From Stachybotrys elegans (taxonomy: Eukaryota; Ascomycota; Sordariomycetes; Hypocreales; Stachybotryaceae): a stretch of DNA of 64,000 bases. Location of the stretch: assembly GCA_020746835.1 (NCBI GenBank), contig JAGPNK010000036.1, positions 95,457 through 159,456 of the forward strand, written 5' to 3'. Of this stretch, positions 40,983 to 51,666 are shown piece by piece (position 1 is the first letter of the stretch; each line of letters starts with the position of its first letter). The translations under genes and the position numbers were made by a program. The notes under the pieces are model-generated. The model searched no databases and was not told the origin of the DNA. It was given only the letters and a program-made list of their open reading frames with translations.

Positions 40983-42476
40983 ATGACAATTTGGACACTT
41001 CAAGGAGCTTCTCTCCTTATTGGAGTGTATTCTCCATTCAATAAACCACAGAGCTTGAAGGATGCTCATTCGTCTGTTAAAATTGCGGCATTTGACTTGG
41101 TACGCAAAGGTACAGATGCAATGGGATTGGCGCGCTGATCATAGTTCCCAGGACGGCACCGTCATCAAGACCAAGTCAGGCAAAGTTCGTTCTCAAGATT
41201 CTCAAGACTGGCAATGGTGGGATACAGTCGTCCCATTGAAGATACGACAGGCATATGATCAAGGCTTCGTGATTAAAATCATCACTAACCAGGGACGCCT
41301 GACTGACTTGAATGGGAACGAGGCTCCTGAGGCTAAGTCGTTCAAACGAACGATTCAACAGATTCTCGACAGCTTGAATGTGCCTCTCTCCATCTACGTG
41401 GCCTGTGCTAACGACAGCTGGAGAAAGCCGAGAATCGGTATCTGGGAGCTCTTGGCCCATGAATATGAACAGCAGGAAATAGAAATCGACCAAAGCAACT
41501 CATTTTTCGTAGGAGACGGTGCTGGGAGAGCCAGTGATCATACGGATGCCGACTTCCACTATAGTCTTAATCTGGATATCGGTTTTCACACCCCAGAGGA
41601 TTATTTTCTACAGGTCTCGGGAGAGACACCCCAACATAAGTTTGACCCTTCTCTGTTTCTCAAAGACAAAAGTAGCTGGATAGGTATTGTTACACCTTTT
41701 CTGGCTATTCTTTCTTGTCCACTGATCGACGGAATCAGATGTTGGTCTCCAGGTGCAAGATCATCCGAGACTCGCGATAGTTCTTGTAGGTGGCCCAGGG
41801 GCCGGCAAGACATATTTTTTCAACAAGATTCTTCGTCCATTGGGATACCACTGCGTGTCGCTGCACAGTCTCGGATCTCAGGAGAGATGTGCCGAGAGAT
41901 TTGAAAATGCACTCAAAGAGGGAAGCTTGGTTAGTCTAGTCACTGCAATCACCGCGGAACCCCGCTAACGAGAGATAGGTGGTCATCGGTATATAGAATC
42001 GACGACGACATGTCGGGCCTCCTGATTTCTTCTAGCTAACGTGGGTCTAGATCAAATCAATTTTAGCATCCAGAGCCGGAGGATCTGGCTCTCTACTGCC
42101 AGCAAGTATAAGATTAAAGTTACAGCAGTTTTCTTCGACCTGCCAGCTGAATTATGCCTGCACAACGACACCGTTCGAGCGCTTGGTGGGGGAATGGTGT
42201 GCAAATTTCTCAGCAGAGAAATTCCAAGGCTAACATCGCGTCTAGATGAATCCTGAAGGCCGAGCAATCTTTCCAAGGAACCCTTTTCTTAAACTTATGG
42301 ACGAGTTCCAAAGGCCTACGATGAGGGAAGGCTTTACTGAAGTCATAAGCATGGGTTTTCAGGTACGAAAATATTACAGTGTATGGCTGTAGCCATGCTT
42401 TCCACATTTACTAATATGACGATAGTGGATGGGAAGCGATGAGGAGCTTCAAATTTGGCGCAAATATTGGATTTGA
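40983..42476 (+). CDS. Polynucleotide kinase 3'-phosphatase (PNKP)-like, kinase site degenerate
   Basis: Seven exons (40983-41099, 41152-41683, 41739-41929, 41979-41988, 42036-42196, 42246-42362, 42426-42476) give 392 residues; all phases agree and the protein ends IWRKYWI, the family end. The HAD phosphatase is intact: AAFDLDGTVIKTKSGK (DxDGT, split by intron 1), KIITNQGRL, KPRIGIWELL, FFVGDGAGR and FHTPEDYFL. The kinase half keeps the P-loop VGGPGAGKT and the late HNDTVRALGGGMMNPE. However, the segment usually reading NRDTLGSWQRC is SLHSLGSQERC, replacing the catalytic Asp by His, and VVIDNTNPD reads VVIANVGLD. This suggests a DNA 3'-phosphatase without 5'-kinase activity, as in yeast Tpp1. 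Role: repair of 3'-phosphate ends in the nucleus. Exon 4 is a 10-nt microexon. Confidence 0.82.
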
Positions 42477-43627
42477 GTTTCACACACAAGAGAGATAGTT
42501 GGAAAACCAGTCAATTCTCTTCTCCTGCTATATGAAAGACAGCGTAAAGCCTACATGAGCTGTGCCCAGAGCAACTTCAAAGCTGGATAGTAGTGTAGGT
42601 TGTCCGATATCCGAAAATGGATGATCTCTTCGCAAGGCAGCAACTATTCCATCCACACATTGCAATGTATAAGTTGGAGGCGGAAACTCATATGATAGCC
42701 GGGATCCTAATCGTGTACTACCTCCTTCGACGTACTGTTAACAAAACATGCTTGTGCCGTTTCTGCGTTGCTTTCTCGTCACTTACACCAGATATCTGGA
42801 CCTCATATTACCAAGAGCTTCGGACCAGAACCTGTTTCTTTGCGCTTTAACTAACACTATGTTACTCTGTCTAGTGGAGCGTCGAATCATTTTGTGTCAG
42901 GTTCGGCAAGTCCTTCGGCCCCCAAAGCATGCCCAGGCTAATCTCCAAGTATGTCTGGTCAGGTCCACGTATGTTGGTCTCAGCCCCGCCAATGGTGCAG
43001 TTGGTTGACAAAGGTTTCGTGCAGCTGTTATTTCCTCACCATGCCAAGGGATTCGTGGCAAGTCAAACGTGCCTGAGGTGGAGTAACATCCATGTCATCC
43101 GTTGGCTGTATTCTCTGCGGGATTGGTCTGGGCCGCATGCACTCGCGGATGTCCAGTGTGTTGGTGTCTAAAAGGGAGCACTGAGTCACAAAATAAACCG
43201 TAGCCCGTTTAGCAAGCTATGTTGGTTCACTTAACAATATGATCTGCAACCGTTGGCTGGAAGCGGGCGGTGATATTCAGCTCTACCGTTAGGGTAGTAA
43301 TCTCTAGCAATAAGCGATATCCAATGACGTCGTAAAACGTGTCAGAACAACGTTGCAATGGGTCAGTGATTGTTGGTAGATCACCCAGTTACAGACCAAC
43401 GCCGAGAACTCTATTCTAAGCTAGAGTGGCATCACCTCGTACCCAGGTGTCTTGGGCGTAATGGACGGCCAACATACCCCGCATTCGACTGACTGGATAT
43501 AAGTTAAATAGCTGGCCCAAGTCAGCTCGAGCTGCAGAAACCTACAGTGAGACGCCAGCCACCCTGCTCGACTGAATTTTCTCGATTCTAACCATTCATC
43601 ACCTGTCCATTCCAATCCATCGGAATC
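42477..43627. other. Intergenic, no gene recognised
   Basis: 1.15 kb between tandem genes. ORFs of 70-86 codons overlap in several frames and have no domain content. Confidence 0.45.
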
Positions 43628-45604
43628 ATGGGGCTCTTCACTCAGTTGCCAACGGGACTTGCAGAGGTAGACGTGATTGTGGCAGGAGGTGAGTGCCTCC
43701 CTAAACTCGGAAATGGTGTGAGAATTATGTTAAGCGATGATTCTAGGTGGTACTGCTGGCTGTGTTGTAGCTTCGAGACTCTCCGAAGCGGATCCCGATC
43801 TCTCGATTCTGGTTCTTGAGGGCGGACCAAACAACACAGGACCTACCATCGGCATCCCGGCTCTATTTCACGCAAACCTTGATCCTGCAACTAAGACCAA
43901 CCTCTTTTACCCCGCCAACAAGTCGGATAACATAGGCGGTAGGGTTCTGCATGTGCCTTCGGGTGGGTTACTCGGTGGTGGCTCATCTACCAATCTTATG
44001 ATGTATAGTCGTGGTCAACGGTCTGACTATGACTCTTGGAAAACCCCCGGGTGGAGTGCGGATGAGTTCCTCCCATTCATGAAGAAGGTCAGTCATATTT
44101 GCAATCAACGCGGTTGATGTGGGACGTGTGCTAATTCTCCATCTACAGCTGGAAACCTATCACGGTCCGGGGGACAGAGAGCTTCACGGCTACGATGGGC
44201 CCATCCACGTATCTCGAGGAACCTACAATTCCACTATAACTGAAGATCAATTTATTGCTGCTGCGGAAGCACTTGGTCGACATGAAACAAAGGATCTCCA
44301 GAGCATGGATGCCATCAACGCCACGGAGCGTGCCCTGCACTACATCTCACCAGATGGGAAACGACAAGATGCAGCTTCATGCTATCTACACCCACTCTTG
44401 GAGGGTGGGAAGAACCCTAATCTGACCGTGGTACTTGAGTCCCAAGTCATTCGTATTCTTTTGGACGATGACAAAACTGCCACTGGAGTCGAGTTCATCA
44501 CAAATCCGGCTTTCCAACCCGGGGAGCATCATTCCCAAGTTGTAAAGGCCAGGAAGCTTGTCGTTCTTTCCTGTGGAGCGCTCGGCACACCAGCGGTTCT
44601 TGAAAGATCAGGACTGGGTTGTCCCAAAGTACTTGAAAAAGCAGGGATAACTCTCAGTGTCGATCTCCCTGGGGTTGGCCACGAATATGAGGATCACCAC
44701 CTCTTGACTTACCCCTACAAGACAAGCTTGGGCCCCGAAGAGACTCTGGACCCAATTGCTCAGGGCCGAATCGATTTTGGTGATCTCATCAAGAATCAGG
44801 ACCCGAGACTGGGCTGGAATGGAATGGATATAGCCGCAAAAATCCGACCCACTGATGATGAGGTCGCATCTCTTGGTCCTGAGTTTCAAGAAGCATGGGA
44901 CAGCGAATTCAAAACCCATCCCGATCGCCCGTTGGTCATCCTAAGCGGTATTGGCGCGTAAGTAAATTTCCATGGCTACTTCTGACTTCTGCTTACAAGA
45001 TGATGCTAGGTTTGCGGGAGATCCTCGGAGCGTTGAACCCGGCCAATACTTCTCTGTCACTTGCTTCACCCCCTACCCCTTCTCTAGGGGCCATGTTCAT
45101 GTCACTGGCCCCGATGTATCTGACCCTCTAGACTTCGACACGGGCTTCTTCTCGAATCCTCTAGATATAAAGAAGCATATCTGGGCTTACAAGACCCAGA
45201 GAGAGATTGTTCGACGCATGAAGGTCTATCGCGGTGAAGTGGCAGCAGGCCACCCGCCTTTCCCTGCTCACTCCAGTGCCAGATGCATCACCCTGGATGC
45301 CGAGCTTCATGGCGATATAAAGAATATCGAATACTCGGCAGAAGACGATACGATTCTTGAACAATGGCTTCGGGAGAATGTCAACACAACCTGGCACTCC
45401 CTTGGGACTGCTAAGATGAGACCCCTGGATCAAAATGGAGTGGTTGACGGAAGCCTCTCGGTTTATAAAACCAAGAAGCTGAAGATTGCCGACCTCAGCA
45501 TTGTTCCCAGCAACGTTGCTGCCAATACCAATAACACTGCGCTTGCTATTGGTGAGAAGGCGGCAGATATCTTGATCAAGGAGCTTGGGATAGAGGTGGC
45601 TTGA
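43628..45604 (+). CDS. GMC-family alcohol oxidase-like flavoprotein
   Basis: Four exons (43628-43688, 43747-44087, 44149-44957, 45010-45604) give 601 residues, phases consistent. The FAD dinucleotide fold is VDVIVAGGGTAGCVVASRLSE...ILVLEGG; GMC signature 1 is HVPSGGLLGGGSSTNLMMYS and signature 2 is GALGTPAVLERSGLG. The C-terminal active site has HSLGTAKMRP (catalytic His in NTTWHSLGT) and PSNVAANTNNTALAIGEKAA with the partner Asn. Layout and FTPYPFSRGHVHVTGPD resemble the methanol/alcohol oxidase branch (AOX-like) rather than glucose oxidase. At 601 residues it is some 60 shorter than typical AOX. No signal peptide; peroxisomal or cytosolic location is likely, but no clear C-terminal PTS1 is visible (it ends IEVA). 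Substrate probably a short primary or aryl alcohol. Confidence 0.88.
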
Positions 45605-45893
45605 AGGTGGCTGAAGTTGTTACCTAGACTCTGAACAGCAGGTCTAGGTGTAAAGCTGATAGTGCTGTGGAAGGGTGGTTCGGACTGGCTAGTTGTACTA
45701 GTGAATCTCTTCGCGCAGCGGACAATGGATGCGCCTTAGTTCTTGTTCCTGGTCCTACCCTTCAGGACCCATAACAGCTACATACATCTCTGTATTGCGT
45801 TTTGTTCCTCTCTCTGATATTTCTAGTTTAGGTACATGTAGCCATAACGCTAAACGCTCGTAAGAGATGTTTGTTTAAGTAGGGGTCTGGAAT

Positions 45894-48035
45894 TTAACGA
45901 TTCCACGGACGACCTCGCCGAGACATCAAGCTCGCAGGGACTTTCAAGCGCACTATGATAATTACAATGAGAATTTGAACGAAAAAAATCACAAGTCCAG
46001 TGTCAGTTCTAAATGACACTTCGAATGACAGCCAACACATAAAAGACGCCAAAATCAAAAACTTAATTGACTCCTCATGAAAGAATGGCCCAAAATGCTC
46101 CTTCACCTTCTGGAGCGAGAAGCCCGTCGTGAGGGATCCATAGAATATCCAAAGGGCTTGCAATACAGTATAGCAAGTTATGGTTAACCCCGTCATCGAT
46201 AGCCGTCTTCTCGGCGCTTCCGTTTCGAACCAGGGAAGATTGTAAGTTAGCGGGTGGCGTGAGTCAAGATACCAAGTTAAAGTCACCAGGACACATAGAC
46301 ATGCTCCAACAATAACCTGGTTGTTGAAAAGAGGCTTCTTGGCCATGGCCTTTATAGTGTTGTCACCAAGGACGTCTACCACCAGCGCGGGGCCACATGA
46401 GAGCTCTGCCACCTCCGCAGTAACATAGTAATATTCGATAAGCTTCTCCTCCTCCATCTGACTCGTACCCTCAGTGTGCGCGATTGTCGTCAGACGTGGT
46501 ATATGAACCCAGTGGTGTCTCCTGGATGTCGTGGACGGAGAAACCCGGTTGTATCTCCTGGATGCCATGAACGAAGCAAAGCTTTCCCGCGATTTCAATA
46601 CATGGAGATTGGCTGCATACCTCAGCCAGCTTTTCTCCCCTGGCAGAGAATGCGAGCTAACCGTAAGCAATAATGCCAGAGGTGGAGTATTGAAACTCTC
46701 TGTAGCTTCAAGAAGCACGCCTCGTATAATATCCTGGCCTTTGTACTCCCTTTCCCACAAATTCTCCCATGTTAGATCCGTGAGGATTATATGGGATCTC
46801 ACATCACCTCGAGCAGCATCGGGTGGATCAACAGCCGTGGCCTTGTAGCCACCAGGAAGAGTGCGGATAATGAAGGGTGACTTTGTGTTATCGATGCCTA
46901 GATCAGCTTTTCGGGGCGACAGCATTGCTGTCATCTCACGCATGAAACCCATTCTCCAAAAATTCATCTCCATCGGGTTCGGTTCATCATAGACACGGTA
47001 ATATACGCCATTCCATGACACTAGTGGGATGGCAAGTACATTCTCGAAGTCATATCGCCTTCGACATCGAAGATGAGCGAAGAAGATGGCTCCGTTGCTT
47101 GGATTGGCTGACTTTTCCACGAGGAGCGCCATTCTGATCATGCCATTGGCCATTATGAAGGACGGGAGCTGACCAAAACTGGCTTGGGTGATGTCTGTGC
47201 ATTTCTCGAAGAAAGAAGGGGACCTGGCCAATAGCCCCATGCAGTACTGAGCGGAAGGTCGCTCCACAGGACAGGTACGCAATCCTACATGCCAAGCGAA
47301 AATAGACTCGTCGTTGCTGGACTTGATGAGTTCTTCCTGTAGTCTTATGAAGGCATTCTCCCCGCCTTCGCCGTACAGCAGTGGCATGTTGATGCCGAAG
47401 ATGCCAAGTAGGGAGTACGCAATATCTTCTTTGCGGGTGACCTTGCGAAGAGAAGCCCACGACATACGCTCGGCTATGCATGCTCTACTTAGATCGGCGT
47501 TCATCAGAAACGCATCGTATATGCCCGTGATGTTATTAATGAGCGATATTGAAGATGCCTTGTCCCCAATGTGCGTCCAATCGTGGCTGTAGAAGCGCAG
47601 ATTGGAAGGTGCTAGCAACTCTTGTAGTGTCCATCCGCGGGTGAACCACTTGCTGTTACGGAAGGACTCCTCGCAAGGGCTTGCCTTGTCATTGATGTCG
47701 CCGGGCAAGACGTCGTTTAAAAACGCATAGCAGAAGCGGGCGTTCTTGTACCGTGAAAACATGGAGTTGATGGATTCCGAGAGCTCGGCGCTACTGGACT
47801 TGTCGATGCAGCAAGTATCGATCCAGACGAACTCGAGACCGTCTTTCAAGGCTTGCGCACAGCACTTGTCAAGCTTGAAGTATCCGTCCTTGGACTGATA
47901 AAGGCTGTTCGGGCTTCTCACGTCGTCGAATGTCACCTCGGCGTCGCCCCATCGATGCGAGAGAATGGCGTAAGGAGGGGCCTCGTCTTGTGTGAACTCC
48001 TCGAGGCCCCGAGACTTGGCGTTGATGAGCCGCAT
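45894..48035 (-). CDS. HET-domain protein with C-terminal transmembrane region
   Basis: Single exon, 713 residues, ATG start. The N-terminal HET domain (about residues 20-170) starts MRLINAKSRGLEEF and shows YAILSHRWGDAEVTF, VWIDTCCIDKSSSAELSESI, NARFCYAFLNDV and WFTRGWTLQELLAP. It then has the usual downstream RMSWASLRKVTRKEDIAYSLLGIFGINMPLLYGEG. The middle part (residues ~230-540) is not recognisable. The last ~170 residues contain about four hydrophobic helices (VIVGACLCVLVTLTWYL, ITCYTVLQALWIFYGSL, FLILASFMCWLSF, LVIFFVQILIVIIIV), so the protein is predicted to be membrane-anchored. HET domains trigger cell death in vegetative incompatibility; their activator here is unknown. It is convergent with the GMC gene. 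Confidence 0.88.
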   Translation of the reverse strand: MRLINAKSRGLEEFTQDEAPPYAILSHRWGDAEVTFDDVRSPNSLYQSKDGYFKLDKCCAQALKDGLEFVWIDTCCIDKSSSAELSESINSMFSRYKNARFCYAFLNDVLPGDINDKASPCEESFRNSKWFTRGWTLQELLAPSNLRFYSHDWTHIGDKASSISLINNITGIYDAFLMNADLSRACIAERMSWASLRKVTRKEDIAYSLLGIFGINMPLLYGEGGENAFIRLQEELIKSSNDESIFAWHVGLRTCPVERPSAQYCMGLLARSPSFFEKCTDITQASFGQLPSFIMANGMIRMALLVEKSANPSNGAIFFAHLRCRRRYDFENVLAIPLVSWNGVYYRVYDEPNPMEMNFWRMGFMREMTAMLSPRKADLGIDNTKSPFIIRTLPGGYKATAVDPPDAARGDVRSHIILTDLTWENLWEREYKGQDIIRGVLLEATESFNTPPLALLLTVSSHSLPGEKSWLRYAANLHVLKSRESFASFMASRRYNRVSPSTTSRRHHWVHIPRLTTIAHTEGTSQMEEEKLIEYYYVTAEVAELSCGPALVVDVLGDNTIKAMAKKPLFNNQVIVGACLCVLVTLTWYLDSRHPLTYNLPWFETEAPRRRLSMTGLTITCYTVLQALWIFYGSLTTGFSLQKVKEHFGPFFHEESIKFLILASFMCWLSFEVSFRTDTGLVIFFVQILIVIIIVRLKVPASLMSRRGRPWNR

Positions 48036-49731
48036 GATAGATCAGCTGCGGCAGACAAAGTATTTGTGTTGTGCACGACGGTACGGTGAAAAGCGCAGCA
48101 GCATTGAAAGAGGAGCGCCAATGATAAGAAAAAACTTGCTGGGTTGCGTGGTGAGCCGTTGCAGCTGGCTCAGCCGCAGGCAGCAGTCTTAGTTAGTCAG
48201 CCCAATCTCCGAGGGCTTTTTTGCCAAGACTTATTCTGAAACCGAATTGTGATTTCTCTTCTCGGCCACAGGACAAAATGGTGAGGCGCCACGGCCCTGG
48301 ATGTGAGTGTTAGAATCTTATTTCGCCATATTGATCCCCGTGATATTTCGAGTGTCCAAGATCTTAGTTTAGTAGATCTTCTTATTAGAGACATCTATAT
48401 GCACCCTATTTTCAGCTTACATTACCATATTGCGCGTGACGCTGGGTCGTATTCAGTGCTTTGCATCTGACAGTCTTCTGCCAATACTAGATAGAGCTTT
48501 ATGGTGTTCTTAGACGCTGCCTGCGTCCAGAGAAGAGTACGACGACGGTTATTGCACGTTATCAGCTGTCAACTGCATGTAATCCGCTAGTATATATGAT
48601 TCTGGGTAGCATGCATATTTTGGACACGATATTCTCCCTCCTGAAGCGTGACGTCCGATGCCTGTTTCTATACCACATCACGGCCGGAATCTGCAAAGTT
48701 TCGGGGCAGACACAAGGGATGACGAGTCACTTGTGGGAACCCTGAAGATCTCGGTTCTCGACGCTGAAGGATCCCATCTTGGGTGTTTTTTTCTTCGAGT
48801 ACAATGCATTGCAGTACAGTCTGGGGATTCTACCATTTCAACCTTGGCAACTTGGCATCCGCTCAGACTGTCGGGGCTGCCACAAGTTCTGATGGTCTTC
48901 TCACAGCCAAGAGTTCGTCTACGGCGAGAAGGTGCATGTTTAAATCCCATAAAATTGCAAACAGACCACCCTGCCAGTTGAGCCTCAATATCAGCCGAAT
49001 CCAGGGCGACCATGCACAACTTCTTCCCGTCATCATTTGCTCTCCATATTTTCCCGTTTTGTGTTCCAGAATCAGCCGGAACAAAGTCAAGGTATCGGCA
49101 AGCTGTGGGATCGACTAGGCAAAACCTGTAATTGACTTGATATATCTTTATTACCGCGCCAAGCCCGAAGATAAGCGTTCTCGCGCCTTTCCATTGGGAG
49201 GGACGGCCAGCGCAAGGCTTGTCCGGAGTACACGGCGGGCATGTCTTCTTAACCAGAAGTATCTTAGCGGCCACTCAAGACCACTTGCTAATGCTGGTAC
49301 AAATCAACCAATTCATTCCACGATACTCCGGCTTGCGTCTGGTTGGAACCTACATGAACGTCTGCCAGGCGGTTATCTGAACATCATTGGGCAGAGCTCC
49401 GCGTTGCTCCGCTTCAAGCATCACTATCTGCCTATCTGCCACGCAATCTTCACATGCCAGCAAGCAGCGCACAGTGATACTGCTTTCATCACCATGCAGA
49501 AAGTGGGGAAATTGATAAAGCAATTACGTTGGACTGACGCGTAAAGTGTAATGTGGCATGATGTAACTGCGGTGTTTCTTTGCATATAAATTACGCAACA
49601 ACCCCTCACGACAAACCTTTACCAATTCCTTCCCCTCAACCCGCAGACTTTCTGTTCCAACCACAAATTTTGCTTCTCCAAGAATCGATATCTGTTACCA
49701 ACGTACAGACGGTACGGCCATTGGGTCGAAG
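48036..49731. other. Intergenic between the HET gene and the THI5 leader
   Basis: 1.7 kb. The minus-strand frame 49274-48678 contains a cysteine-bearing stretch (PPCTPDKPCAG, later YRFCLVDPTACRYLDF and DDGKKLCMVALDSADIEAQ) that might be part of a decayed small secreted protein. It lacks an ATG and a signal peptide, so I do not call it a gene. Confidence 0.4.
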
Positions 49732-49866
49732 ATGACATGGCATCTCTCGCAGTCATTCCATCCTATGGATGGAGGCCAAGGTAAATCCGAGGAACAAGAA
49801 TGCATCCGGGTGTTCAATTTGCCATCTTTATGTCGCTTGCGGCATAGGGATGTGCGATTGATCTGA
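49732..49866 (+). other. 44-codon upstream ORF overlapping the TPP riboswitch
   Basis: In the unspliced leader, the ATG at 49732 opens a frame of 44 codons that reads through the intron donor at 49781. It ends at a TGA inside the riboswitch's conserved CTGAGA element (49864-49866). Retention of the intron would expose this uORF ahead of the THI5 start, the known way fungal TPP riboswitches lower NMT1 expression. Confidence 0.6.
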
Positions 49867-49941
49867 GAAATACCGGCAGAACTTGATCTGGATAATACCA
49901 GCGAAAGGACATGCTTCTTTGACTCTCCCCCTTTCCCCCAG
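49781..49941 (+). other. 5'-UTR intron of THI5 carrying the riboswitch
   Basis: The donor is GTAAAT after GGCCAAG and the acceptor follows the strong pyrimidine tract CTCTCCCCCTTTCCCCCAG, giving 161 nt that enclose the whole aptamer. An alternative donor may be selected when TPP is bound. Confidence 0.6.
49802..49914 (+). ncRNA. TPP riboswitch (THI element)
   Basis: Conserved TPP-aptamer strings are present in order: CCGGGTG after the P1 strand GCATCC, CTGAGAAATACC at 49863, then CTTGATCTGGATAATACC and AGCGAAAGGA, closed by the P1 partner GGACATGC. P3 is extended by a fungal-type stem loop. The aptamer sits in the 5' intron directly upstream of the thiamine pyrimidine synthase gene, exactly as in Neurospora crassa NMT1, where ligand binding changes splicing. 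Confidence 0.93.
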
Positions 49942-49983
49942 TGAGCGTACTGACAAAAGTAGCAATTACCACAAGTGATCAAC

Positions 49984-51165
49984 ATGTCTACCGATAAGAT
50001 CACTTTTCTCACCAACTGGTAAACAGCTAGGCTACACTGATGTGGATATAGAGTTGACTGTTATGCAGGCACGCCACTGCCTATCACGCTCCGCTCTACC
50101 TTGCTCAGGCCAAGGGGTACTTCAAGGATGAGGGCATCAAGGTCGCCCTTCTAGAGCCCAACGACCCTAGCGTATGAGATGACACGCATTCGTACTTGGT
50201 TTGAGTATTAATTGATCGATAGGACGTTACGGAAATTATCGGCACCGGAAAGGTCGATCTTGGATTCAAGGCCATGATCCATACTCTTGCCGTAAGACCC
50301 TTGCAATAACGTTGTGGCATCATGCTGACAGCTTCACAAGGCCAAAGCTCGCGGCTTCCCTGTCGTCTCAATTGGGAGCCTCCTTGATGAGCCCTTCACT
50401 GGCGTCGTGTACCTCAAAGACTCTGGCATCACCACCGACTTCCGCTCTCTCAAGGGCAAGCGCATCGGCTACGTCGGAGAGTTCGGCAAGATCCAGATTG
50501 ACGAGCTGACTCGCCACTACGGCCTTGAGCCGACCGACTACACCGCTGTCCGCTGCGGCATGAACGTGTCCAAGGCCATCATCAAGGGCGAGATTGATGC
50601 TGGTATTGGCCTGGAGAATGTCCAGATGGTTGAGCTGGAAGAGTGGCTTGCCGAGCAGGGCCGCCCCAAGTCTGATGTCAGCATGCTCCGTATTGATGAG
50701 CTTGCCGAACTCGGCTGTTGCTGCTTCTGTACCATTCTATACATAGGCAACGAGAAATTTGTCTCCGAGAACCCCGAAAAGGTGAGGGCCTTTCTCCGCG
50801 CTGTCAAGAAGGCCACGGACTTTGTCCTCGCCCACCCTGACCAAGCCTGGGAGGAGTACATCGACTTCAAGCCGGTCCTGGCTACGCCTCTCAACCGCAA
50901 GATGTTTGAGCGCAGCTACGCGTACTTCTCCAAGGATCTGAAGAACGTCCAGCGCGACTGGACCAAGGTCACCAAGTACGGTCAGCGGCTGGAGGTGCTG
51001 AGCAAGGATTTTGTTCCCAACTACACCAATGAGTACCTGGAGTGGGAGCTGGATGCGGAGTCGCAGGACCCCACTGGGGACCAGAAGCGCATGGTTGAGC
51101 TGCAGGAACGTGTCTCCGTCTGTGGTGGTTTCTGCCGACTTGAGGTTGGCGGCGCTGCCGCTTAG
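49984..51165 (+). CDS. THI5: Thiamine pyrimidine synthase (HMP-P synthase), THI5/NMT1 family
   Basis: Four exons (49984-50018, 50069-50171, 50223-50291, 50341-51165) give 343 residues, matching the family length. [30 protein letters not shown] includes the active-site His that is converted into the pyrimidine ring. [18 protein letters not shown] and the iron-binding [12 protein letters not shown] (CCCFC motif) are both intact. The enzyme makes 4-amino-5-hydroxymethyl-2-methylpyrimidine phosphate from its own histidine and pyridoxal phosphate, a single-turnover reaction, so tight control of the amount is expected. That fits the TPP riboswitch in its leader. Periplasmic-binding-protein fold, cytosolic. 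Codon usage looks strongly biased compared with the neighbouring HET genes, in keeping with high expression. Confidence 0.96.
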
Positions 51166-51666
51166 GTCGTCCTTGAGACCATCCGCAGCACCAACACCAA
51201 AGCAAGGCAAAGACATTCACTTAGCTTATTGCCTCTATCACCATCTCCCCCAGGGTAGAACATTCTTTTGCATACTCAATCAATACACTCGTTCAATCAT
51301 TACTCCCTTGCGCCGTACCTCGCCTACAGGGGTCCAAAGGGGCACAAATGATCAGCTGATGCAAGTCCGGCAACTATCAGGTTTTCACATCAAGCGAGTG
51401 CATATTTATAGTGTTTCATACGATCCTTCTCTCAAACGGCTAATCTCAGACCAATCACCGCCGTGAAGCATGCCGTCAGCACGCAGGAAACTTCAGCCGA
51501 ACGGCCACTTTTTGGGGGCCGAATCGGCTCCCACTTACCATGGTTAAGACCGATTGATCGATTTCCAAATGCACAACACATGATAAAGAGGGGTCTGTGC
51601 TCTTGAAACTAGCTAGTTCAATCTGCCTCTGTATCTTGTCCTCGTGTCCTTCATGCCCAACAAGCC
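51166..51666. other. Intergenic between THI5 and the next gene
   Basis: 501 bp: the THI5 3' region and the promoter of the following gene. No gene is seen. Confidence 0.4.

Noticed and set aside
48678..49274. Possible cysteine-rich secreted protein on the minus strand
   Set aside because: It has no ATG, no signal peptide and no consistent exon structure. The cysteine-bearing stretch is suggestive but not enough to call a gene.
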